64,000 nt of DNA from Haloplanus sp. HW8-1 (lineage in GTDB: Archaea; Halobacteriota; Halobacteria; Halobacteriales; Haloferacaceae), in contig NZ_CP098518.1 in assembly GCF_023703795.1 (NCBI RefSeq), positions 1,178,001 through 1,242,000 on the forward strand, read 5' to 3'. The stretch's first letter is position 1. Every line of letters begins with the position of its first letter. The notes below the pieces were generated by a model. That model did no database searches, was not told the DNA's origin, and worked only from the letters and a program-made list of their open reading frames with translations. Positions 1 through 7,089 of the stretch are shown here, piece after piece. The position numbers and the translations under genes are program-made.

Positions 1-327
1 GATCCCGACTTCGACATCACGGAGATGGGGTTCGACGCTTACCTGACCAAACCGGTCGGTGACGAGGAACTCCGCGAGACCGTCGACGGACTGCTCACCC
101 TCTCGACGTACGACCAGCAGGTGCGCGAACGATTCGCCGTCGCGGAGAAACTGGCGGCGCTGGAGGCGGAGAAACCGAGCGGGGAACTCGCCGAGAGCGA
201 AGAGTACGAGGCGTTGACGGAGCGGGCGGCGGAACTCGACGCGCGCGCCTCGGAGACGGTTGGCGAGATGGACCCAGGTGCCTTCGGGAAAGCGATTTCG
301 GGGATCGAACACCCTGACGACGAGTAG
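1..327 (+). CDS. Response regulator with HalX domain, 5'-truncated by window edge
   Basis: The reading frame is open from base 1, so the true start lies before the window. The first residues visible include LTKPVG, the conserved Lys-Pro near the end of a CheY-like receiver domain. The Glu/Ala-rich helical tail that follows (YDQQVRERFAVAEKLAALEAEK) matches the HalX domain found after haloarchaeal receivers. No separate DNA-binding domain follows before the stop at 327. It probably relays a histidine-kinase signal, but the partner kinase is outside the window. It converges on rpoF with a gap of about 27 bp. Confidence 0.8.
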   Translation, partial: DPDFDITEMGFDAYLTKPVGDEELRETVDGLLTLSTYDQQVRERFAVAEKLAALEAEKPSGELAESEEYEALTERAAELDARASETVGEMDPGAFGKAISGIEHPDDE

Positions 328-354
328 TCGAACGCCGAGCGAGGGCCGGTCGGC

Positions 355-711
355 TCAGGCGTACTTCGCGACGACGTTCAGGATCTCGTCGAGTTCGTCG
401 CCGTCGAGCGAGTAGCGGCCGTGGGCGAACACCGAGCGGAGTTCGTCCCGGTCCATCGGGAGCAGGTCCGCGATCTTGAACGCAGCAACCTCGTCGACCT
501 GATCGAGTTCGAGCAGTTCCTCGACGAGGTTGCGGGACTCTGCCCCGTCGAGGATGGCGAAGGTGTTGGCGTGCTCGATGGCGCGTGCGAGTTCGTACCG
601 CATCTCGCGGTCCACGTCGGCGGCCCGCTCCGCCTCGACTTCGGCGAGGAGCTCTTTGACCTCCGAGACGGTGACGAACTCCTCGTCGAGTTGCTCTTTG
701 AAGATTGTCAT
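355..711 (-). CDS. rpoF: DNA-directed RNA polymerase subunit F (Rpb4-like)
   Basis: A 118-residue protein of the archaeal Rpb4/RpoF family, which pairs with RpoE (Rpb7) to form the RNA polymerase stalk that binds nascent RNA and helps open promoters. The N-terminal TVSEVKELL segment and the C-terminal HRDC-like helices (VAAFKIADLLPMDRDELRSVF, then LDEILNVVAKY) are family features, and the length is normal. It lies 7 bp downstream of rpl21e on the same strand, a neighbourhood common in archaea. The two are probably cotranscribed from the promoter before rpl21e. Confidence 0.93.
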   Translation of the reverse strand: MTIFKEQLDEEFVTVSEVKELLAEVEAERAADVDREMRYELARAIEHANTFAILDGAESRNLVEELLELDQVDEVAAFKIADLLPMDRDELRSVFAHGRYSLDGDELDEILNVVAKYA

Positions 712-718
712 CGGGCGA

Positions 719-1009
719 CTACTGCTGAGCCTTCAGGTGTGCCGGACGCGCGATGATCGTCTTCTCCTTGCCGCCGTCGTTGATCTCGATCTGGAAAGCC
801 CGGCCCTGGGTGCCGACGACGGTCCCGGTGTGGCCGTTGAAACGGGGGTGGAACCGACCCTCGGAGACGCTGGGATCGAGCGTGAGGTGGACTTTCTGAC
901 CGACGTCGTACTCCTGAATCGCGCGCTGCGGTGGGGACGCGCCGCGGTCCCGCGGATCGTTCGAGAGCTTTCCGCGCGTCCCTTTCAGCGGACCGTTTGA
1001 ACTCGGCAT
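719..1009 (-). CDS. rpl21e: 50S ribosomal protein L21e
   Basis: A 96-residue archaeal/eukaryotic L21e, a large-subunit ribosomal protein. Visible family hallmarks are the basic N-terminus with [13 protein letters not shown], the [15 protein letters not shown] segment and the SH3-like [16 protein letters not shown] stretch. The length is normal. It is the first gene of a probable rpl21e-rpoF transcript. A TATA-like box sits about 34 bp upstream of the ATG, which leaves almost no 5' leader. Confidence 0.95.
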   Translation of the reverse strand: MPSSNGPLKGTRGKLSNDPRDRGASPPQRAIQEYDVGQKVHLTLDPSVSEGRFHPRFNGHTGTVVGTQGRAFQIEINDGGKEKTIIARPAHLKAQQ

Positions 1010-1038
1010 TGTCGTGAAGATGATTACTATGGTGGCGA

Positions 1039-1046
1039 TTATAAAT
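1039..1046 (-). promoter_or_regulatory. TATA box of the rpl21e-rpoF operon
   Basis: Read on the minus strand this is ATTTATAA, centred about 34 bp before the L21e ATG. With the usual archaeal spacing of 25-27 bp to the start of transcription, the mRNA would begin within a few bases of the ATG. It is the most AT-rich stretch of this otherwise GC-rich spacer. Confidence 0.6.
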
Positions 1047-1061
1047 GGTGCGTTCCGCGCT

Positions 1062-1328
1062 TCAGATCCGGCCGACGTTCTCGACGGAGACGCTCTCGAC
1101 GTCGTCGACGCCGGAGAACGCCTCCTCGACGGCCTCCGTCCCGCCCGCGTCGTCGGGGACGATCACGGTCGGGAGCAGCGCCACGAGCCCGAACGCGACC
1201 TCGTCGCGCTCGAACCCGTTGATCTTCGCGCCCTCCGGGAGCGACGCTTCGAGTCGCTCCTGGAGTTCGTCGAGGTCGATCTCGGGGCTCTCGGGCATCA
1301 CCTTCATTTTGGCGGCGACCTTGCCCAT
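1062..1328 (-). CDS. aef1b: Translation elongation factor 1-beta
   Basis: An 88-residue archaeal EF-1beta, the guanine-nucleotide exchange factor for EF-1alpha. It has the [23 protein letters not shown] start, the hydrophobic core [16 protein letters not shown] and the C-terminal [10 protein letters not shown] expected of the family. The open frame runs further upstream, but the ATG at 1328 is chosen because it gives the family start and because the upstream zinc-finger gene stops 2 bp before it. The two genes are certainly cotranscribed. Confidence 0.93.
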   Translation of the reverse strand: MGKVAAKMKVMPESPEIDLDELQERLEASLPEGAKINGFERDEVAFGLVALLPTVIVPDDAGGTEAVEEAFSGVDDVESVSVENVGRI

Positions 1329-1330
1329 CC

Positions 1331-1510
1331 CTACGGCCCCCTGAACCCGCAGTCGGGACACTCATAGAGGTTGCTCTGTTTGCGACATTTCGCACAGCGA
1401 TAGATCTGCTGCCCGCAGTCCGGGCATTTGAACGAAGCCGCGCTCATCCCGGAGATGTTGATGCCACAGGAGACACATTGGCGCTCCTGCTTTCCTTCCG
1501 TCTGACTCAT
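1331..1510 (-). CDS. Small double zinc-finger protein (HVO_2753-type)
   Basis: A 59-residue protein with four CxxC knuckles in order: CVSCG, CPDCG, CAKCR and CPDCG. These can form two zinc-binding sites. It closely matches the haloarchaeal zinc-finger microprotein family typified by Haloferax volcanii HVO_2753, which is also encoded directly before aef1b and has been linked to motility and biofilm behaviour. A TATA-like box lies about 27 bp before the ATG, so the transcript is probably leaderless. It precedes aef1b by 2 bp. The exact molecular role is unknown. Confidence 0.88.
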   Translation of the reverse strand: MSQTEGKQERQCVSCGINISGMSAASFKCPDCGQQIYRCAKCRKQSNLYECPDCGFRGP

Positions 1511-1532
1511 ACAGGGACGAACCCGCTCGCGG

Positions 1533-1541
1533 GTTTTAATC
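1533..1541 (-). promoter_or_regulatory. TATA box of the zinc-finger/aef1b operon
   Basis: The minus-strand sequence GATTAAAAC is centred about 27 bp upstream of the ATG at 1510. That spacing fits a leaderless transcript, common for highly expressed haloarchaeal genes. Confidence 0.55.
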
Positions 1542-1591
1542 GTTGTCTTTCGGGTTTCGACCTGCGTTCACGTCCCGCCGGACCTCACGGC

Positions 1592-1936
1592 TCACCCAGG
1601 CGCCCTGAAGGCCTTGATCCGGAACCGTAGGACGACCGCCTCGACGGCGTCCGCATCTCCGGTCCAGGTGATCGACGTCTCCGTCAACCGGTACGCCCCG
1701 ACGGGGATCGTCCGGGTGTCCAGCGTGGCCCGCCAGTCTGGGCCCTCCACGGTCCGGTCGTCGACCCGTTCGCCACCGAGATTCTCCAGATAGCCGATCG
1801 CCTGCGAGGGCGAGAGCCCCCGAAAGCCGCGGGTGATGCGGAGGCGGCCGTCCGCCTCGGTCCGCTCGATCGGCGGAATGGCGTCGAGTGCCGCTTTCCG
1901 CTTCCGATCTGCCGGCGTCATCTGTCGTGTGGACAT
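1592..1936 (-). CDS. Conserved haloarchaeal protein of unknown function
   Basis: A 114-residue soluble protein that I do not recognise. It starts with a basic segment (TPADRKRKAALDAIPPIERTE) followed by a predicted alpha/beta region (LRITRGFRGLSPSQAIGYLENLGG, then ITWTGDADAVEAVVLRFRIKAF). It has no signal peptide or membrane segment. The ATG at 1936 is preceded on the minus strand by AGGTGAAGG, a good ribosome-binding site, so it is preferred to the internal Met at residue 6. It lies downstream of the broken permease gene on the same strand. Confidence 0.65.
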   Translation of the reverse strand: MSTRQMTPADRKRKAALDAIPPIERTEADGRLRITRGFRGLSPSQAIGYLENLGGERVDDRTVEGPDWRATLDTRTIPVGAYRLTETSITWTGDADAVEAVVLRFRIKAFRAPG

Positions 1937-2026
1937 GCGCCTTCACCTAAGTGTACGGACGGCATGTGACGGAATAAACAGGACAGCCGATTCTCTCGGC
2001 GTGGGAGTCGTGCCACACGGCCGCGC

Positions 2027-2401
2027 TCACGGAAGGGCGATTGCGGGCGCTAGCACCGCCATCAGGTGAACGCGGCGCACGCCGAGGGCGGACGGGAGGA
2101 GACCGACGAGCGCCGCGAGGGCGAAGACTGCGAGGCCGAGGCCACCGGCAAAGAGGTACGCGAGGCCGACCAGCAGGCATCCCGTCGCCAGCGACACGCG
2201 GGTGTAATCGAGGCGACCGACCGTCCGCAGGTAGGCGTCGCCGACGGAGACGACGAGCGCGAAGCCGACTGCCGAAGCCAGCCCCGTCGTCGCGACGAGT
2301 GGAAACAGTGGCTCCGTGACGCCGGCCCGCTCCATCGCGACCATCACGCCAGTCCGGGGGGTCCCGAGCGCCACGAGGGCGAAGAGTGCGAACACGGTGT
2401 T
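2027..2401 (-). pseudogene. TctA-like permease, 3' fragment (split by the integrated element)
   Basis: The last 120 codons of a membrane permease whose first 285 codons lie at 9019-9873 on the other side of the integrated element. The fragment is hydrophobic with about four membrane helices and starts at the attachment core, reading NTVFALFALVALGTPRTGV. Joining it to the 5' fragment at the shared 13-bp core gives an uninterrupted 405-residue protein of TctA/COG1784 type. As it stands the frame extends into the element to an ATG at 2428, so a truncated product could be translated, but it would lack most of the protein. Confidence 0.85.
2389..2401. repeat. attL core, 13-bp direct repeat
   Basis: The sequence CGAACACGGTGTT occurs here and again at 9018-9030, marking the two ends of the integrated element. 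It lies within the coding sequence of the split permease gene. On the element side it continues as CGG, so the reconstructed attP is the near-perfect palindrome CCGAACACGGTGTTCGG. Confidence 0.88.
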
Positions 2402-2461
2402 CGGTTTATGGCTGTACATACAGTGCAAACAACTAACTACGTCGAACGAATAGACAGTACC

Positions 2462-2947
2462 ATGGCTGAACGACCGACAATAGCGTTCAGAGTGGATGGG
2501 AGTCAGAAAGAGAAATGGGAATCAGCCGTAGACGACTCTGAGGAATACGACTCCCTGTCGCACCTGATTCGACTTGCCGTCTCACGCGAGTTGAGTGACG
2601 CATACGAAACTGGTTCGTCGCAAACTACGGCGGGGGATTCAGGCTCTTTGGGAGATATAGAGTCTGTGCTAACACGTCTCGACGGCAAGGTAGATGACTT
2701 GACCGAGGTAGTTGAGTCTGTAGAATCGACTGTCATGGCAAACACAGCCGTCTCAGACGCTACTGTCACAGCCGTCTACGGTGAGTTACCTACGTCTCTC
2801 CATACGGCTGTGACCCCCCGAGAGATTGCTGAACAGGTTGGTGTGAGCAAACAAGAGGCTTCTATTGCACTTGCACAGATTAGTGATTCTAATGCTGTGA
2901 ACATGATTCCTAACGAAGATGAACCCAAATATTGGAGGGAAGAGTAG
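2462..2947 (+). CDS. RHH plus winged-helix DNA-binding protein of the element
   Basis: A 161-residue protein. Residues 1-45 (RPTIAFRVDGSQKEKWE, then YDSLSHLIRLAVSREL) look like a ribbon-helix-helix domain. The middle (LTRLDGKVDDLTEVVESVEST) is a probable coiled coil. The last 60 residues (TPREIAEQVGVSKQEASIALAQI) form a helix-turn-helix. The start ATG is at 2462; a long upstream extension of the frame belongs to the flanking gene and is not used. The integrase start ATG follows 1 bp after the stop codon, so the pair is an operon. It may be an excisionase-like or regulatory partner of the integrase; that is inference. Confidence 0.75.
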   Translation: MAERPTIAFRVDGSQKEKWESAVDDSEEYDSLSHLIRLAVSRELSDAYETGSSQTTAGDSGSLGDIESVLTRLDGKVDDLTEVVESVESTVMANTAVSDATVTAVYGELPTSLHTAVTPREIAEQVGVSKQEASIALAQISDSNAVNMIPNEDEPKYWREE

Positions 2948-2948
2948 T

Positions 2949-3944
2949 ATGTCTGAGCAACTATCTCAAGTCGAACAGGCAATTGACGCACACCATTCCT
3001 ACAAATCCACTCAGTCAGAGAACACTGCAAGAGAATACCGTCGTCATATCCGTCGATTCGTAGAGTATCTTGCAGAACAGACAAACGTTGCTATAGACGA
3101 CTGTCACAGTGGTCACGTCGAAGACTTCTACCAGTGGATGTTGAACGATCAGGGATATGCGCCGTCGTCTATCCGTGTTGCTCACGCTGCTATCTCAGAC
3201 TTCTACGAACAGGTAGCGACATACGGGGAGGATGGACGTAGAGGATTCCCGAAAATGGATTTGGGCAATGATCCTACTGAACACGCCACTCCCGAACGAA
3301 TTGATGGGATGCATAATTCGTCTAAGAAAGAGGTAGAGGGAGGCGAAAAGCCACTTGACCACGAAGAGGTGAGACGGCTGGTCGACCACGTGGATTCACC
3401 GACAGTCAGAAACGAACTGATTGTTCGACTGCTATATCAGACTGGTATCCGTCGCAGTGAACTGGTTCGGATTAAACTGTCTCATATCGACAGAGATAGC
3501 CGTGAGATAACGATCTACGGGAAGAAAGTGGACGAACCCCGAACAGTCTGGTATCAGCCAACACTGGATTCGTTACTATCCATGTGGCTTGAGGCTGATA
3601 GGAATGAAGTGTTCTATGCAGAGGAATCAGAATACCTCTTTCCGACTCGCAGAGGGGTTCGTATGTCCGAACAGACTGTTACGGACGTAGTTACTGAAGC
3701 CGCAGAGAAGGCTGGTTTACAGGAAAGTGTCTATGAGAACAGAGGTGGACAGACTGTTAACAGAGTCGGCGCACATACCTTGAGGAAATCCTACGGGGTT
3801 GCCTTCATCAACGATGGTGGTGACATTTCCCTACTTGCCGATCTACTGGGTCACGAAGATATTGAGACGACGAAGGAGAATTATCTGAAATACTCAGACA
3901 AGGATTTGAGAAAGTCGGCGCAACGGCATGGACCACGTCTCTGA
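2949..3944 (+). CDS. Tyrosine recombinase / integrase
   Basis: A 331-residue site-specific recombinase. The N-terminal SAM-like domain (about residues 10-95) has the TAREYRRHIRRFVEYL and PSSIRVAHAAISDFYEQV helices of core-binding domains. The catalytic domain shows the full set: Arg in TGIRRSEL (about R168), Lys in the YGKKVDEP hairpin (about K193), His and Arg in AHTLRKS (H276, R279), His in LLGHEDIETT (H302) and the nucleophile Tyr in KENYLKYS (Y312). It sits about 550 bp from the left core, as integrases usually do beside their attachment site. It is predicted to recombine the 13-bp core. Confidence 0.92.
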   Translation: MSEQLSQVEQAIDAHHSYKSTQSENTAREYRRHIRRFVEYLAEQTNVAIDDCHSGHVEDFYQWMLNDQGYAPSSIRVAHAAISDFYEQVATYGEDGRRGFPKMDLGNDPTEHATPERIDGMHNSSKKEVEGGEKPLDHEEVRRLVDHVDSPTVRNELIVRLLYQTGIRRSELVRIKLSHIDRDSREITIYGKKVDEPRTVWYQPTLDSLLSMWLEADRNEVFYAEESEYLFPTRRGVRMSEQTVTDVVTEAAEKAGLQESVYENRGGQTVNRVGAHTLRKSYGVAFINDGGDISLLADLLGHEDIETTKENYLKYSDKDLRKSAQRHGPRL

Positions 3945-4496
3945 GTCTATTGCCAGTCTATTCGCTTACGACACATGGACAGTGTGGGGGTATTAGACTG
4001 TTTCACGTCGGAAATCGGAGGTAAATGCAATCACGTCCAATACCACTGGCTCTGAGGGAGGGGGGTGACACTACAGCCTATGTTAGTCGTTCGCATACTT
4101 CTGAATCGACAGACGAATGGCACTCAGACCCCTCCCACCCTCAATAACCTGTCAGACAGCAAGAGTACGAAGCAAGCGAACTATAATATAACAAACTACT
4201 ACGCAAGCCTCAGGTTCTATTCAAGGAACCTTTCTCTGAATCCCTTTCATCCAAACCTCTTCAATACAATCTAACTCCGTCCCAAAGATTCTACGATACA
4301 GACATTCTACTGAGACGTTTCTCTCAAATGGAATATTCACGTAGAGTAGTTCTCAAAGGGGTACTGAACGGTGTGACACTAACCCCCTATATCGACAATA
4401 ACAGCCGTCTATCTTTGAAATACCATACGTAGAGCGAATATTATAGGTAGAGGGTACTGAGATAGCCACAGACGGCTAATAGAGCGAATTAAATTT

Positions 4497-4578
4497 GGAG
4501 TAAGTCCGTGGAGCCGATTCGTAGCATACGACTGCAAGGGTCAAAGCACTCAGACACACCTTGCAGGCACTTACTTCC
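4497..4578. other. Three-stem structured segment (possible ncRNA or origin structure)
   Basis: The outer arms GGAGTAAGT (4497-4505) and ACTTACTTCC (4569-4578) pair with a single bulge. Inside are a hairpin TCGTA-GCA-TACGA (4519-4531) and a second 8-bp stem CTGCAAGG (4532-4539) with CCTTGCAG (4559-4566). This is a three-way-junction layout of 82 nt. It is not a tRNA: there is no T-loop consensus and no anticodon arm. Because the pairing is symmetrical, the transcribed strand cannot be told. Confidence 0.45.
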
Positions 4579-4655
4579 CGATATAGGTTTCAACGGAATG
4601 TCTCTGAGCAATACGTCTCGAATATACATCTCAGACGAATCTCTACACACTGGCC

Positions 4656-4668
4656 TTCTACCGTAGAA
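4656..4668. promoter_or_regulatory. Palindrome TTCTACcGTAGAA, candidate operator
   Basis: Perfect 6-bp arms surround one central base. A related palindrome at 6760-6772 sits just upstream of another element gene, and the surrounding 30 bp are also similar (CCTTCTAC..GTAGA..CT..GG). A repeated palindrome in front of genes suggests a site for one of the element's ribbon-helix-helix or HTH proteins. Confidence 0.4.
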
Positions 4669-5024
4669 ATCTTTGGGCGATAGTTAGATTATACTGAAGA
4701 GGTTCATGATGAAGACCCTTTGAGAAATACGTTCGTAGAATAGAATCTCACGCTGGCGTAGTATGGTTCTTAATAACAGTTCGCTGGCTTCGTACTGGTT
4801 CAGTAGTAGGTACTTGGAAATGGGAGGGGGGTTTGATTGCCACTACTTTGTCGATCTAAGAGTATGTGAACCAATAACATAGGCGGTTGCTGTGTTGATT
4901 AGGGAACTTTCGGTATCAAACGCACACCCCAAACGTGCCTGTTAGGGCGTCAGTTCCCTGACAGTAGCAAGTAGACGGCTATCAAAGCAGTTCCACTAAT
5001 TACGCTGGTAGCAACGGACAGAGA

Positions 5025-5123
5025 TACCAGACAGAGTGTTTCCATACCTAATTTGTAATTACCAGACGACGGTCGGTTTACCAGATATATTCCCGAACGA
5101 ATCTGCTACAGAGTCGGTTTACC
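5025..5123. repeat. Short direct repeats upstream of the RHH pair
   Basis: TACCAGA occurs at 5025-5031, 5060-5066 and 5079-5085, and GTCGGTTTACC occurs at 5072-5082 and 5113-5123 (41 bp apart). They cluster 120-220 bp before the RHH microprotein genes. They could be iterons or operator half-sites; chance cannot be excluded for the 7-mers. Confidence 0.35.
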
Positions 5124-5247
5124 GTGCCTATCGCCCTTCCTGTCACAGATACATCCTCGAATGTATATTTACCCTATCTCATGGCGATTTCTGTTCCTCA
5201 ATTTCTCTTTAAGTGTTGACACTGTGATTACATGGTTATATGGAACG

Positions 5248-5397
5248 ATGGTCCGACGAAACCAAGTTCGACTTTCCGACGATGAGATTGAACAGTTAGA
5301 TGAATTGAAACAGACGCTTTACGGAACTACCTCGGTTAGTCGCGGGGAAGTCGTTTCCCGCCTAATGGAACTTTTCGAGACGGAGATTGATTCCTAA
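5248..5397 (+). CDS. Ribbon-helix-helix microprotein 1
   Basis: A 49-residue protein with the pattern of a ribbon-helix-helix repressor: a beta strand NQVRLSDDE, helix 1 IEQLDELKQTLYG and helix 2 SRGEVVSRLMELFETE. An upstream ATG at 5161 is in frame, but the ATG at 5248 gives the natural domain start. TTTAAG at about 5209-5214 is a possible TATA box. Its stop overlaps the next start in TAATG. It probably binds DNA as a dimer and may control the element. Confidence 0.65.
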   Translation: MVRRNQVRLSDDEIEQLDELKQTLYGTTSVSRGEVVSRLMELFETEIDS

Positions 5398-5543
5398 TGG
5401 GACGACAGTACGATAAGCACCTTCGAGTTTCGTCTCAGTGCAAAGGGGTTCTGGATGAACTGAAATCTGAAATCTATGAGAATCCAAAAGAGAAGACGTA
5501 TGGCGAATTGATTGCGTACCTCAGCGGATATTACTGCAAATAA
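5397..5543 (+). CDS. Ribbon-helix-helix-like microprotein 2
   Basis: A 48-residue frame starting at the ATG that overlaps the previous stop (TAATG at 5395-5399). Its layout repeats that of its neighbour: strand KHLRVSSQ, helix CKGVLDELKSEIY and helix TYGELIAYLSGYY. Tight overlap and similar architecture suggest a coupled pair, perhaps a heterodimer. It is too short for standard gene finders. Confidence 0.55.
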   Translation: MGRQYDKHLRVSSQCKGVLDELKSEIYENPKEKTYGELIAYLSGYYCK

Positions 5544-5584
5544 GTAGAATTTCATATTCGTAAACTAATTTGGAAATAAATAAA

Positions 5585-5794
5585 ATGAATGTTCACAATA
5601 CGACGATAGAAGACCTTGCCGAACAGTACGCCCACGGATACCGCGAAAGAGACGTGTTGATCGTACTATACTACGCTCAACGGAAATCCATGTCTCAGAT
5701 TGCTGACGGATTTGACGTTTCTACGCAGACTGTTCTCAAGTGGATGAAACGTCATAACCTTCCACGCCGTCAGCGAGGTGGTCACGGTGACTGA
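5585..5794 (+). CDS. Small helix-turn-helix protein
   Basis: A 69-residue protein whose centre (KSMSQIADGFDVSTQTVLKWMKRHNL) is a clear homeodomain-like helix-turn-helix of the resolvase/transposase type, followed by a basic tail PRRQRGGHG. The ATG at 5585 is preferred to 5570 because it removes an unlikely lead. Its end overlaps the next gene, so the two are translationally coupled. It is probably an element regulator. Confidence 0.7.
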   Translation: MNVHNTTIEDLAEQYAHGYRERDVLIVLYYAQRKSMSQIADGFDVSTQTVLKWMKRHNLPRRQRGGHGD

Positions 5795-6650
5795 ACTGTG
5801 GTCCGAATCGAATACTGGTTCAATCGACCACCCTGTCGACCATGATTATCTAAGCGATGACAGGGACGGAGGGTCCGTTAACGAGGAACAGAATCCTGAG
5901 CCGATTCCAGTCGAATACGACAGTTTACCAAAAGGATTTCACCAAATCGTAAGAGAACGATGGGAGCGTCAGAAACCGACTGATTGCGAACAGACTGAAC
6001 CACGCCACTCAGAGGTATCCGTCTCAGAAGACCACAATCAAACAACCGAATGGCGGGATTCTGAGCAATTTGAGTACGGTGGCACGAAAGACGATTCAAT
6101 GCGGACGACGTTCTTTGCGAAAGACTGCGACAGTATCCAAGGTGAATGGAACTTCAATCGACTTTGGAAAATGCAGTTCGGTAAACCGAGGCACGTCGAA
6201 CTAAATTATCTCGAAGTTCTTGAAGCCAAATCCGTGCAAATCTTTGATACTGATAGTGGGAGTGTCGTCAAGTTCAAAATGAGAGACGTGGATAGTGGGT
6301 GGCAGTCGCGTCAAGATCGGCGTGATTTCATCGACAGTCTCGTAGATATGTTGAACGTTCCTCAGACGGTTCGGTCGGAGGTGTGTGACGTGATTGAATC
6401 GGAATCGACAAATTACCAATCGGCGTGGAATCGCAACCACAGTGGTCACTGGGGCAAGGTGTTGGGGTACGTCGGTTCGTTGCTGAACCTTGACTGTAGT
6501 GATGAACAGTTTGCCGATATGGTAGCCGAGTTGAGAACAGTCGAAGATATGGATATGACTGACGAAGAGATTGAACAGGCAATTGAGTACGGTGAGAAGA
6601 GACTGAACGACCGTAACATCAAACCGATTTTCGGAAAACCGTCCGATTAG
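5787..6650 (+). CDS. Element protein of unknown function (287 aa)
   Basis: I do not recognise this protein. The first 100 residues are polar and look disordered (many Asp, Glu, Ser). The rest is a globular domain starting near TTFFAKDCDSIQGEWNFNRLWKMQFG, with a helical C-terminal part (VDMLNVPQTVRSEVCDVIES, then HWGKVLGYVGSLLNLDC). The GTG start at 5787 is chosen because GAGGTG lies 6 bp upstream; a GTG at 5778 is possible. The start overlaps the preceding HTH gene. No catalytic motif, membrane segment or signal peptide is visible. It is the largest unknown in the element and a candidate replication or regulatory protein by position only. Confidence 0.65.
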   Translation: MTELWSESNTGSIDHPVDHDYLSDDRDGGSVNEEQNPEPIPVEYDSLPKGFHQIVRERWERQKPTDCEQTEPRHSEVSVSEDHNQTTEWRDSEQFEYGGTKDDSMRTTFFAKDCDSIQGEWNFNRLWKMQFGKPRHVELNYLEVLEAKSVQIFDTDSGSVVKFKMRDVDSGWQSRQDRRDFIDSLVDMLNVPQTVRSEVCDVIESESTNYQSAWNRNHSGHWGKVLGYVGSLLNLDCSDEQFADMVAELRTVEDMDMTDEEIEQAIEYGEKRLNDRNIKPIFGKPSD

Positions 6651-6673
6651 GGACGGTTCTGATTCAAACAGAA

Positions 6674-6689
6674 TGTCCGTGTACGGACA
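6674..6689. promoter_or_regulatory. Inverted repeat TGTCCGT-gt-ACGGACA
   Basis: Perfect 7-bp arms around two bases, 24 bp after the stop of the 287-residue gene and about 115 bp before the next start. It could be a terminator hairpin or an operator. No T-tract follows it, which slightly favours an operator. Confidence 0.4.
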
Positions 6690-6759
6690 TGGCGACGGGT
6701 ATGTCCAACCACGCCGCCAATAGGATGTAACTATCTTCCAGAATCCTTACAGACAGACC

Positions 6760-6772
6760 TTCTACTGTAGAT
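6760..6772. promoter_or_regulatory. Palindrome TTCTACtGTAGAt upstream of the 94-aa gene
   Basis: Second copy of the TTCTACnGTAGAA-type palindrome (first at 4656-4668); positions 6761-6771 are perfectly symmetrical. It lies 32 bp before the ATG at 6805, a position that would block the promoter if bound. Confidence 0.42.
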
Positions 6773-6804
6773 TCTCTGGATAGCAGTTACATCTATGTAG
6801 AGAA

Positions 6805-7089
6805 ATGAAGGCAGTGAACAAACGAGTCTCTGCGGGGAGTACGATTCAGCTTGGAGAACAGATTGAGGCAAGTAGCCTTTCTGTTAATCGGGGGAATCGG
6901 ATTCTCAGGGCAGTCACGTCGGGCGAATCGGCTGAGTACGTATATCTCGAAGGGAGGTTCCAACACAGGGATGAAGTGGACATTCCCGATGCGTCTGAAA
7001 TCATAGAGGTGGTCGACGGGAATGGTATGTCGAACCCCGTGATTCGCTATCTCGTTCCGACGACGGTTTACCGAGGTGATTCGGAATGA
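6805..7089 (+). CDS. Element protein of unknown function (94 aa)
   Basis: A 94-residue soluble protein, predicted mostly beta (TIQLGEQIEASSLSVNRGN, AEYVYLEGRFQ, VIRYLVPTTVYRG). I do not recognise it. It has no signal peptide, membrane segment or metal-binding motif. Its stop overlaps the next start in ATGA, so the two are coupled. A palindrome lies directly upstream. Confidence 0.6.
   Translation: MKAVNKRVSAGSTIQLGEQIEASSLSVNRGNRILRAVTSGESAEYVYLEGRFQHRDEVDIPDASEIIEVVDGNGMSNPVIRYLVPTTVYRGDSE

Larger units (their letters stand above)
3945..5247. other. Non-coding, repeat-rich block of the element
   Basis: About 1.3 kb with no convincing gene on either strand; the single open frame at 4065-4274 has no start signal or protein-like composition. 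It contains inverted repeats AGCCGTCT/AGACGGCT (4403-4410 with 4470-4477, again 4973-4980), a direct repeat TAGAGCGAAT (4430-4439, 4480-4489), a three-stem fold at 4497-4578, a palindrome at 4656-4668 and short direct repeats at 5025-5123. Such a block could hold a replication origin, a non-coding RNA, or operators. I see no other feature in it. Confidence 0.6.

Noticed and set aside
2066-2947. 293-residue version of the RHH/HTH protein
   Set aside because: The upstream 130 codons are antisense to the permease fragment and cross the attachment core; the ATG at 2462 gives the domain start.
4065-4274. 69-residue frame in the element's non-coding block
   Set aside because: No ribosome-binding site, no protein-like composition, and it lies among repeats; treated as chance.
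4497-4578. Possible tRNA gene in the structured 82-nt segment
   Set aside because: The arms do not match tRNA positions: no T-loop consensus, no 7-base anticodon loop, and a 19-base loop in the largest inner stem.
3945-5247. Additional insertion sequence within the element
   Set aside because: No transposase frame and no terminal repeats delimiting a unit were found in this block.
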